The notes under the pieces: generated by a model
The model's database searches: none
The model's input: the letters and a program-made list of their open reading frames with translations, nothing else
Told to the model about the DNA's origin: nothing
From: Baylisascaris procyonis
Lineage: Eukaryota > Nematoda > Chromadorea > Rhabditida > Ascarididae
Assembly (NCBI GenBank): GCA_037389465.1
Contig: JAZARR010000197.1
Span: 8,519,501 to 8,583,500 of the forward strand
DNA length: 64,000 nucleotides
Direction: 5' to 3'
Program-made: the position numbers and the translations under genes
Part shown: one piece after another, positions 27,001 through 39,000 of the stretch
How positions within the stretch are numbered: position 1 is the first letter of the stretch
How the letters are laid out: each line of letters starts with the position of its first letter

Positions 27001-30000
27001 GAATTTCGCAAATCTGGGTTTTTGCAATTTTGGGGTTTCCCGTTCTCGGCCGCTATTCCATGCGGTGTCGAACGGTCTTCTGATCCGTCATCAGCTCGCC
27101 GAAACCTCTCGAATGGTTTGCGGTGCATCGCTTTAGGATGAATACCGGCCGAGTAAAAGAACCCCGATGTTCGCAATTTTTCGACCGTAAGGGGGTAATA
27201 CAGGGAAATTTTCGAGAAATATTTTTAGTCTTCAATTTCGCTGATTTTGGTATCAAACGATAGAGCTTGATGAACTGATTACGACCTGTGCGTTGTTTGC
27301 TGTTTAACGTGAAAGGAAGGAACTTATACGTGTACGAATGTTGTATTTTCCTACAAATCTACTGTAAATGATATTTCCGGTTTTTTTTTCTCGATAGCGG
27401 TTAGACCTAGGCAGTTACGGTTTGCTCCATCGAGCACATCTTCGAAAGCTCTATCGAACGATATATAATCCTTTATATTTCGAGAGAAAGGTTGAAGACC
27501 GAATCGACCGGCCAGAATTTCGCAAATCTGGGTTTTTGCAATTTTGGGGTTTCCCGTTCTCGGCCGCTATTCCATGCGGTGTCGAACGGTCTTCTGATCC
27601 GTCATCAGCTCGCCGAAACCTCTCGAATGGTTCGCGGTGCATCGCTTTAGGATGAATACCGGCCGAGGAAAAGAACCCCGAAATTCGCAATTTTTCGACC
27701 GTAAGGGGGTAAATACAGGGAAATTTTCGAGAAATATTTTTAGTCTTCAGTTTCGCTGATTTTGGTATCAAACGATAGAGCTTGATGAACTGATTACGAT
27801 CATGTGCGTTGTTTGCTGTTTAACGTGAAATGAAGGAACTTATACGTGCACGAATGTTGTATTTTCCTCCAAATCTACTGTAAATGATATTTCCGGTTTT
27901 TTTTTCTCGATAGCGGTCAGACCTAGGCAGTTACGGTTTGCTCCATCGAGCACATCTTCGAAAGCTCTATCGAACGATATATAATTCTTTATATTTCGAG
28001 AGAAAGGTTGAAGACCGAATCGACCGGCCAGAATTTCGCAAATCTGGGTTTTTGCAATTTTGGGGTTTCCCGTTCTCGGCCGCTATTCCATGCGGTGTCG
28101 AACGGTCTTCTGATCCGTCATCAGCTCGCCGAAACCTCTCGAACGGTTTGCGGTGCATCGCTTTAGGATGAATACCGGCCGAGTAAAAGAACCCCGAAGT
28201 TCGCAATTTTTCGACCGTTAGGGGGTAATACAGGGAAGTTTTCGAGAAATATTTTTAGTCTTCAATTTCGCTGATTTTGGTATCAAACGATAGAGCTTGA
28301 TGAACTGATTACGATCATGTGCGCTGTTTGCTGTTTAACGTGAAATGAAGGAACTTATACGTGTACGAATGTTGTATTTTCCTACAAATCTACTGTAAAT
28401 GATATTTCCGGTTTTTTTTTCTCGATAGCCGTTAGACCTAGGCAGTTACGGTTTGCTCCATCGAGCACATCTTCGAAAGCTCTATCGAACGATGTATAAC
28501 TCTTTATATTTCGAGAGAAAGGTTGAAGACCGAATCGACCGGCCAGAATTTCGCAAATCTGGGTTTTTGCAATTTTGGGGTTTCCCGTTCTCGGCCGCTA
28601 TTCCATGCGGTGTCGAACGGTCTTCTGATCCGTCATCAGCTCGCCGAAACCTCTCGAATGGTTTGCGGTGCATCGCTTTAGGATGAATACCGGCCGAGTA
28701 AAAGAACCCCGATGTTCGCAATTTTTCGACCGTGAGGGGGTAATACAGGGAAGTTTTCGAGAAATATTTTTAGTCTTCAATTTCGCTGATTTTGGTATCA
28801 AACGATAGAGCTTGATGAACTGATTACGATCATGTGCGCTGTTTGCTGTTTAACGTGAAAGGAAGGAACTTATACGTGTACGAATGTTGTATTTTCCTAC
28901 AAATCTACTGTAAATGATATTTCCGGTTTTTTTTCTCGATAGCGGTTAGGCCTAGGCAGTTACGGTTTGCTCCATCGAGCACATCTTCGAAAGCTCTATC
29001 GAACGATGTATAACTCTTTATATTTCGAGAGAAAGGTTGAAGACCGAATCGACCGGCCAGAATTTCGCAAATCTGGGTTTTTGCAATTTTGGGGTTTCCC
29101 GTTCTCGGCCGCTATTCCATGCGGTGTCGAACGGTCTTCTGATCCGTCATCAGCTCGCCGAAACCTCTCGAACGGTTTGCGGTGCATCGCTTTAGGATGA
29201 ATACCGGCCGAGTAAAAGAACCCCGAAGTTCGCAATTTTTCGACCGTTAGGGGGTAATACAGGGAAGTTTTCGAGAAATATTTTTAGTCTTCAATTTCGC
29301 TGATTTTGGTATCAAACGATAGAGCTTGATGAACTGATTACGATCATGTGCGTTGTTTGCTGTTTAACGTGAAAGGAAGGAACTTATACGTGTACGAATG
29401 TTGTATTTTCCTACAAATCTACTGTAAATGATATTTCCGGTTTTTTTTCTCGATAGCCGTTAGGCCTAGGCAGTTACGGTTTGCTCCATCGAGCACATCT
29501 TCGAAAGCTCTATCGAACGATATATAATTCTTTATATTTCGAGAGAAACGTTGAAGACCGAATCGACCGGCCAGAATTTCGCAAATCTGGGTTTTTGCAA
29601 TTTTGGGGTTTCCCGTTCTCGGCCGCTATTCCATGCGGTGTCGAACGGTCTTCTGATCCGTCATCAGCTCGCCGAAACCTCTCGAATGGTTTGCGGTGCA
29701 TCGCTTTAGGATGAATACCGGCCGAGTAAAAGAACCCCGATGTTCGCAATTTTTCGACCGTGAGGGGGTAATACAGGGAAGTTTTCGAGAAATATTTTTA
29801 GTCTTCAATTTCGCTGATTTTGGTATCAAACGATAGAGCTTGATGAACTGATTACGATCATGTGCGCTGTTTGCTGTTTAACGTGAAAGGAAGGAACTTA
29901 TACGTGTACGAATGTTGTATTTTCCTACAAATCTACTGTAAATGATATTTCCGGTTTTTTTTCTCGATAGCGGTTAGGCCTAGGCAGTTACGGTTTGCTC

Positions 30001-33000
30001 CATCGAGCACATCTTCGAAAGCTCTATCGAACGATGTATAACTCTTTATATTTCGAGAGAAACGTTGAAGACCGAATCGACCGGCCAGAATTTCGCAAAT
30101 CTGGGTTTTTGCAATTTTGGGGTTTCCCGTTCTCGGCCGCTATTCCATGCGGTGTCGAACGGTCTTCTGATCCGTCATCAGCTCGCCGAAACCTCTCGAA
30201 TGGTTCGCGGTGCATCGCTTTAGGATGAATACCGGCCGAGGAAAAGAACCCCGAAATTCGCAATTTTTCGACCGTAAGGGGGTAAATACAGGGAAATTTT
30301 CGAGAAATATTTTTAGTCTTCAGTTTCGCTGATTTTGGTATCAAACGATAGAGCTTGATGAACTGATTACGATCATGTGCGCTGTTTGCTGTTTAACGTG
30401 AAATGAAGGAACTTATACGTGTACGAATGTTGTATTTTCCTACAAATCTACTGTAAATGATATTTCCGGTTTTTTTTTCTCGATAGCCGTTAGACCTAGG
30501 CAGTTACGGTTTGCTCCATCGAGCACATCTTCGAAAGCTCTATCGAACGATGTATAACTCTTTATATTTCGAGAGAAAGGTTGAAGACCGAATCGACCGG
30601 CCAGAATTTCGCAAATCTGGGTTTTTGCAATTTTGGGGTTTCCCGTTCTCGGCCGCTATTCCATGCGGTGTCGAACGGTCTTCTGATCCGTCATCAGCTC
30701 GCCGAAACCTCTCGAATGGTTTGCGGTGCATCGCTTTAGGATGAATACCGGCCGAGTAAAAGAACCCCGATGTTCGCAATTTTTCGACCGTGAGGGGGTA
30801 ATACAGGGAAGTTTTCGAGAAATATTTTTAGTCTTCAATTTCGCTGATTTTGGTATCAAACGATAGAGCTTGATGAACTGATTACGATCATGTGCGCTGT
30901 TTGCTGTTTAACGTGAAAGGAAGGAACTTATACGTGTACGAATGTTGTATTTTCCTACAAATCTACTGTAAATGATATTTCCGGTTTTTTTTCTCGATAG
31001 CGGTTAGGCCTAGGCAGTTACGGTTTGCTCCATCGAGCACATCTTCGAAAGCTCTATCGAACGATATATAATTCTTTATATTTCGAGAGAAACGTTGAAG
31101 ACCGAATCGACCGGCCAGAATTTCGCAAATCTGGGTTTTTGCAATTTTGGGGTTTCCCGTTCTCGGCCGCTATTCCATGCGGTGTCGAACGGTCTTCTGA
31201 TCCGTCATCAGCTCGCCGAAACCTCTCGAATGGTTTGCGGTGCATCGCTTTAGGATGAATACCGGCCGAGTAAAAGAACCCCGATGTTCGCAATTTTTCG
31301 ACCGTGAGGGGGTAATACAGGGAAGTTTTCGAGAAATATTTTTAGTCTTCAATTTCGCTGATTTTGGTATCAAACGATAGAGCTTGATGAACTGATTACG
31401 ATCATGTGCGCTGTTTGCTGTTTAACGTGAAAGGAAGGAACTTATACGTGTACGAATGTTGTATTTTCCTACAAATCTACTGTAAATGATATTTCCGGTT
31501 TTTTTTCTCGATAGCGGTTAGGCCTAGGCAGTTACGGTTTGCTCCATCGAGCACATCTTCGAAAGCTCTATCGAACGATGTATAACTCTTTATATTTCGA
31601 GAGAAAGGTTGAAGACCGAATCGACCGGCCAGAATTTCGCAAATCTGGGTTTTTGCAATTTTGGGGTTTCCCGTTCTCGGCCGCTATTCCATGCGGTGTC
31701 GAACGGTCTTCTGATCCGTCATCAGCTCGCCGAAACCTCTCGAATGGTTCGCGGTGCATCGCTTTAGGATGAATACCGGCCGAGGAAAAGAACCCCGAAA
31801 TTCGCAATTTTTCGACCGTAAGGGGGTAAATACAGGGAAATTTTCGAGAAATATTTTTAGTCTTCAGTTTCGCTGATTTTGGTATCAAACGATAGAGCTT
31901 GATGAACTGATTACGATCATGTGCGTTGTTTGCTGTTTAACGTGAAATGAAGGAACTTATACGTGCACGAATGTTGTATTTTCCTCCAAATCTACTGTAA
32001 ATGATATTTCCGGTTTTTTTTTTCTCGATAGCGGTTAGACCTAGGCAGTTACGGTTTGCTCCATCGAGCACATCTTCGAAAGCTCTATCGAACGATATAT
32101 AATTCTTTATATTTCGAGAGAAAGGTTGAAGACCGAATCGACCGGCCAGAATTTCGCAAATCTGGGTTTTTGCAATTTTGGGGTTTCCCGTTCTCGGCCG
32201 CTATTCCATGCGGTGTCGAACGGTCTTCTGATCCGTCATCAGCTCGCCGAAACCTCTCGAATGGTTCGCGGTGCATCGCTTTAGGATGAATACCGGCCGA
32301 GGAAAAGAACCCCGAAATTCGCAATTTTTCGACCGTAAGGGGGTAAATACAGGGAAATTTTCGAGAAATATTTTTAGTCTTCAGTTTCGCTGATTTTGGT
32401 ATCAAACGATAGAGCTTGATGAACTGATTACGATCATGTGCGTTGTTTGCTGTTTAACGTGAAATGAAGGAACTTATACGTGCACGAATGTTGTATTTTC
32501 CTCCAAATCTACTGTAAATGATATTTCCGTTTTTTTTTCTCGATAGCGGTTAGACCTAGGCAGTTACGGTTTGCTCCATCGAGCACATCTTCGAAAGCTC
32601 TATCGAACGATATATAATTCTTTATATTTCGAGAGAAAGGTTGAAGACCGAATCGACCGGCCAGAATTTCGCAAATCTGGGTTTTTGCAATTTTGGGGTT
32701 TCCCGTTCTCGGCCGCTATTCCATGCGGTGTCGAACGGTCTTCTGATCCGTCATCAGCTCGCCGAAACCTCTCGAACGGTTTGCGGTGCATCGCTTTAGG
32801 ATGAATACCGGCCGAGTAAAAGAACCCCGAAGTTCGCAATTTTTCGACCGTTAGGGGGTAATACAGGGAAGTTTTCGAGAAATATTTTTAGTCTTCAATT
32901 TCGCTGATTTTGGTATCAAACGATAGAGCTTGATGAACTGATTACGATCATGTGCGTTGTTTGCTGTTTAACGTGAAAGGAAGGAACTTATACGTGTACG

Positions 33001-36000
33001 AATGTTGTATTTTCCTACAAATCTACTGTAAATGATATTTCCGGTTTTTTTTCTCGATAGCGGTTAGGCCTAGGCAGTTACGGTTTGCTCCATCGAGCAC
33101 ATCTTCGAAAGCTCTATCGAACGATATATAATTCTTTATATTTCGAGAGAAACGTTGAAGACCGAATCGACCGGCCAGAATTTCGCAAATCTGGGTTTTT
33201 GCAATTTTGGGGTTTCCCGTTCTCGGCCGCTATTCCATGCGCTGTCGAACGGTCTTCTGATCCGTCATCAGCTCGCCGAAACCTCTCGAATGGTTCGCTG
33301 TGCATCGCTTTAGGATGAATACCGGCCGAGGAAAAGAACCCCGAAATTCGCAATTTTTCGACCGTAAGGGTAAATACAGGGAAATTTTCGAGAAATATTT
33401 TTAGTCTTCAGTTTCGCTGATTTTGGTATCAAACGATAGAGCTTGATGAACTGATTACGATCATGTGCGTTGTTTGCTGTTTAACGTGAAATGAAGGAAC
33501 TTATACGTGCACGAATGTTGTATTTTCCTCCAAATCTACTGTAAATGATATTTCCGGTTTTTTTTTCTCGATAGCGGTTAGACCTAGGCAGTTACGGTTT
33601 GCTCCATCGAGCACATCTTCGAAAGCTCTATCGAACGATATATAATTCTTTATATTTCGAGAGAAAGGTTGAAGACCGAATCGACCGGCCAGAATTTCGC
33701 AAATCTGGGTTTTTGCAATTTTGGGGTTTCCCGTTCTCGGCCGCTATTCCATGCGGTGTCGAACGGTCTTCTGATCCGTCATCAGCTCGCCGAAACCTCT
33801 CGAACGGTTTGCGGTGCATCGCTTTAGGATGAATACCGGCCGAGTAAAAGAACCCCGAAGTTCGCAATTTTTCGACCGTGAGGGGGTAATACAGGGAAAT
33901 TTTCGAGAAATATTTTTAGTCTTCAGTTTCGCTGATTTTGGTATCAAACGATAGATTTCGATGCGCTCATCACGAATATATGCATATTCTCTCTGTTCCT
34001 TATGTTTTCTGGGAAATATGCCTTATTTAGTAAAGCGGCATAGACTCGCTGGGGAATGTCATTCGCTCTGAGAGCCTGCCTTGCAGGCCCTGGCGTAGCA
34101 GAGTGGTTAGTACTGCGAGCTATGGATGCCGGCTATGCTAGTTCAATGCCGCTCGCTGTTTGGCCGTAGCAAGTTTGGCACTTAAATTCGTTTTCTCATG
34201 GTTTTTTCTCAAAAAGTGATTCGGTGAGTCCAGAATGTAGCTGACGGGGCTGACGAGGAGGGGTTCGGTCCAGAAATTTGCGGATAATGGATCCGGTACT
34301 CACTCTGGATAACTTTTGAAAAAATGTTTGGGGTTATATCTCGGCTCTAAATGGTCCAATTTCGATACAGTTTTGGATATTAGGCTGCGCATAACAGGAG
34401 AAAGGTGAGAGTTTTTCTGCAGAGCAGCGCAGACTGAGTATATGCGCGCAACATCGCCGCACGTGGTGCTACGCGCAGTCTCAATTGTCGAGGAGGATAT
34501 CTCGTCTCCGGATGGACGAGTTTTGATACGGTTTTGAGCGACTGGCTCCGCGTGACGTGGGCAAGGGCGTGCTGCGTGCGAGAAGTTGCGCGCGCGCGGC
34601 GCAGCCGGGTTCGATTCCCGGCAACGGATGAACGATCCCATGCAGAATGTCGAAGGCGTTCCCATGCAACAGGAACATGGCAACAAGCCACTTCTTTCGC
34701 CTTCCCTGTCAAGCCACTTCCCTACCTGTCTCAACTGATATCTCCGCTCCAGATGGACCAATTTTAGTGCGATTTTTTGAATCGCTGAAGTAGGACATGT
34801 AGATAAGTAATATGTATAGCTTCGTGTAAAATGATCTGAAGGTGCGAGCCTGTTGTGTAGTGCTTGGTCTTGTGTGGTCCCGAGCGCCGAAGGCGCGAGC
34901 CTATTGTGTAGTGCTTCGTCTCCTGTGCTTGCGAGCGCGGAGAGGCGATTTTCGCCGAAGGGCAAAAATCGCCCAACCGAGATGGGCGATCTTTAATCCG
35001 GCTTTTTTGCAATTAGTATCACATATAATATGAAAAAAGTATAGTTGAAATGTTACTTCACGTGGAGCAGCAGCTAGTGATGATACAGAATTTTATAAAT
35101 TCAAAGATAAGAATAATAAGGACTCCAACTTTGTCCCCTCTACTTATCGGTACAATCGCCGAACTTCAAGTTTACACTCGTCGAAAATTTCATTTTTTTT
35201 TTATCGTAGCATTGATTAGAAACAATCAACAAACCTTATGGTAGAATGCCGCACCAGTTACTATAACACTCATATCTTTTGATGATTCGGACTTGTAGGT
35301 AAGAATTCCATTCGATTCATTATGCAAATCATTTCTTGGTAAGAAACCAACCAAACGTTCAGGGTTCTCTCTCCATGTCTACAAAATAATGAATAAATCT
35401 CCTGCAGTGATAAAAGAACTCAAACGCCATTGCAATAATAAAAAGACAAAGGGGTAATTATTGAGGCCGAATCATAAAGCCTCTTTAAAGCTCACTTTCT
35501 AATCCACTTATAAGACGAGCATGCCAGCATGCATCTACAGGAACACCTCTTATATACGGGTCAGTTTCCTGCCCTACTTACCCTTCCTTTGTAGTTTTGA
35601 ACGTTCAGTCGCAGAAACTAATTTTGGACAACCAAGTGCGATCAAGTCGTGGAAACACCCTCCGCTCTCCCTCTAACTTGTTACATTCGAGGGATTTGTA
35701 CGAACATTTTTCTTTTATTACCTGCAAAACACGATTCCTTCCCCTGACAGTTGTGGAGGAATCGTTTTGAAGAAGTAAGGAAGAAAGGAAGAAGGATCAC
35801 GAGAGGCAAACAAATATCTTATATCAAATACAGCCATCTCCATCCCCCATCCCCCTCGCTCAGAGTGGAAAATGAAAGACCACATCAATAAAGTATAATT
35901 AAACCTTAAAAAACAAAAAATTTAGATTATTGTAGAGTAAGTAATTGCGGTACCTGATAAGCGAATTCAATTTCATCGACACTCAATGTGTTGACATCAT

Positions 36001-39000
36001 CATTAAGCGAAAATACTGCTTCTGTTGTTACTTCGGGAAACGCTATGAAACGATTCGAAAAATGATTCTCTTTCATTCGAATAACTCGTATCGATCGCGA
36101 TATATGTGGCCATTCTGTTACTGAAGGGAAACAATTTCTTGAAAGTGATGTATGGCTGAATGGCTAAGGTACTTTACTGTTGGAAAAAGGTTCAAGTTCA
36201 GAACCCCTCCCCTTCTCCTTGTACAAAACTTCATATCGTTTACAAAAATGCTCCTTTTTAATCTCCATAGCTGCAAATTCCAATAACCGATTCAAATCAT
36301 ATGACTGGCCATTTTATATTATGAATTTCCTAATTTCTATTTCTTATCTTAAACATAGATTTATTGAAATATAAGCGCCATTCATTGCATAAAATATAAA
36401 AAATTTGTTCTAAGCATTAATTTTTTTTAATTTCAAAAAATAAAAAATAAAATTTCCAACCTGGTGGAGGATTCATATGCGTATTATTCCATACAACGAT
36501 AATGCTCGCTAAACTTGGCACTCTTGCTAGAAGACGTATCAATGAAAATAACGATTCCATTCTATTATATGCGAGAATAATGGCCGTAAATCCATTTGGT
36601 GGCACTAATCGTGGCAAAAATAGCGGCGAAGAATGCTACAACAACAAACGTTTTTATATAATAAGAGATCCATATATTAGCTTATGGAAAATTTGAAAAA
36701 TATCTGCCGAAAAGAATTATTCAATTCACTGTTCAACTTTGAATGTCACAATTTTTTTTTCGAAGTCTTATTTACTAGCAATTTCAACCTAATTTGGTGT
36801 TGAAATTTAAGGTGGGAAACATGCTATCCATAAAAAATAACACTTGTTTAAGAAAAAATTCAACAAATTAGCAATATTTTTTCTGTTTTCTGCGTGAACG
36901 AGAATTCAGACTACCCAAGATAGTCGCTATATACAAGAGATCTTTATGTTAGCTATCTTAAGTTGGCAATTGCTCGTCATTTCAACAATTAGAAAACAAT
37001 CGACCAGACCAATTAATTTCGCACAATGCATAGTTCCTAATATTATAATATCATTCAAACGACTTTATTTAAAGAACATTTTGGGCTTTTTGCATTCTGT
37101 TGAACTGATGGCAATTCTGAATACAAAGTATTCTCAAAGAACATTTGGGAAGTTTTATAAATAAAGAGATAAAAATTGGTCAAAAACAACTATTCTGTAG
37201 TAATATTTAGGCCAATTTTTAAACCAATCCAGACAAATATCCCCACTCACATCACCATCGGTGACAAAAAGCACCGATGAAATTCATTCACCTCGACAAG
37301 AAAACATCTTTTGAATTACATTTCTCAAATATCCTTTTATTATCAACGTTATCGACATAATTCGCCAGTCTATAAGCAACAACAATTTTCTATCTCGCTA
37401 ACCTCCTGTTTCTTGAAGAAGTACGGGCATGGAAACAATCATCTTAAGTATAAAAAGTGTGGATATTTCAGTTATGATTTCAAAGGTATTTTAATAGCAC
37501 CTTTAAAATATTTAATACCAATATTTTTTCACATGAAATAAATAAAACTAACCCCACTATCCTTAGGAGTATTCCATTCATGACTGAATGTGATTAAATT
37601 TGGTATAATTCTCTTCTCAAGTATTTCCAACGTTGTAAGTGTTATCTTTCTTAGAGATGAAAAATAATTCGAATAAATAAAATCGATTTGTTTTCTCATT
37701 GAATTTTTTCTTTCGTCGCTTAACGATTTTAAGATAGCATTCGTTGATCGTAATCCACTATGATAAATCGTTAATGAGATCCTGAAACTTGATTTGATTT
37801 ATATCTAAAATTTGGTTTACTTTATACCTGAATGCTGGTTTAATTTTCACTTGAAATCTGGTTTATTTATACCTTTCTTCCTTCCTATAAAAGCCCGTCA
37901 AAAGCATTAATTTCGATAGCCGCAAGTGATCATTGAATATATGATCCAGTTGCGAGATTGTTCCCCCGCATCAGTGAAACAAAACGGTTGAAAATGAGCT
38001 ATGAAAGGTTAATGAGCCATTTCTTTACTTAACGACCTGCTTATCCGAATAAACCAATGATTGAGATAATAAAAAAAGATGGCTGGAATCTGACAGATAG
38101 ATCATGTGATAAACTAAGGAAAACGATACCGGAAATAAATTGCGTAATTCGAAATGATAGTTCAGAGATCATTGCTAACTTTAATCCTATATACCAAAGC
38201 GAGTTGACGCATTCATTGGTCATTTACATTGCTTGAATCAACTTGTAAGCTTAAGTTTTCAAATTTCTTTTTTTCTCATCATTTCAATTTTTTAATGAAA
38301 CTTTCAAATCAAATTTAAGGGTAAACATTATAAAAAAGAATATTTAGGTTAGCTTCAATTGTAAAAGTGAAGAATTTGTTAACAAATAAGGACACAACAA
38401 ATATGGAATTTCTTTTTAATCTTAGGCTTATATAATATGAAAGGCAGCAATTAAAATTCGGAAAGATCAGACTCTCATCCCCTATATCTCCTCCTTCCAC
38501 CAACCCCTCCCCCCTCCCATCATAAACTGAAATGATTTCTTAATTTGCTGACTTATTTTTATTGCTTTCTCAGTTACATCTAAATTTTTAAATAATTTGC
38601 ACAATTCAAATACCTTTGCCATTGTATAATCTCACTAAACGGTAGAATAGGTGAGTCGGATATGATCAGTGGTATTGTATTCACTCGCAGTGACGTCATT
38701 AATGTGACCTCATGTGATGGTATTTGATCGTTAATCAACGAGAAATCACTCTTCTAAAATCAAAATCAATAAATCAATAAATAAATAAAAACAGTAGAAG
38801 CAATAGAAAATTAAAAATATCACTACGTTTAGTTTAAAGTCTCAAATAAAAAAAATAAAACTTACATCGACATAATACAGCCAAATCGATATCAACGACT
38901 TGAAATGGCCGAATAAATAAACGATACGAGTATAGAAAACTGTATCGCCAATCATTATAGGCAAAAATATGCCAAAAATATATCCATCAGGATTTTAATT

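Noticed and set aside
22276..33947. Dozens of repeated open frames (77 codons on +; 67, 79 and 106 on -) in 22-34 kb, resembling a tandem gene family
   Set aside because: They overlap antisense in the same 515-bp unit, have no domain, splice sites or codon-level conservation, and vary at all codon positions alike. They are products of a homogenised satellite.
22243..33957. CRISPR-like regular repeats
   Set aside because: Unit length of about 515 bp without unique spacers, in a eukaryotic intron. It is a satellite.
34300..34965. 221-codon minus-strand open frame next to the satellite
   Set aside because: Overlaps several other open frames in GC-rich repeat sequence with tRNA-like pieces. No recognisable domain, and it lies inside an EXT2 intron.
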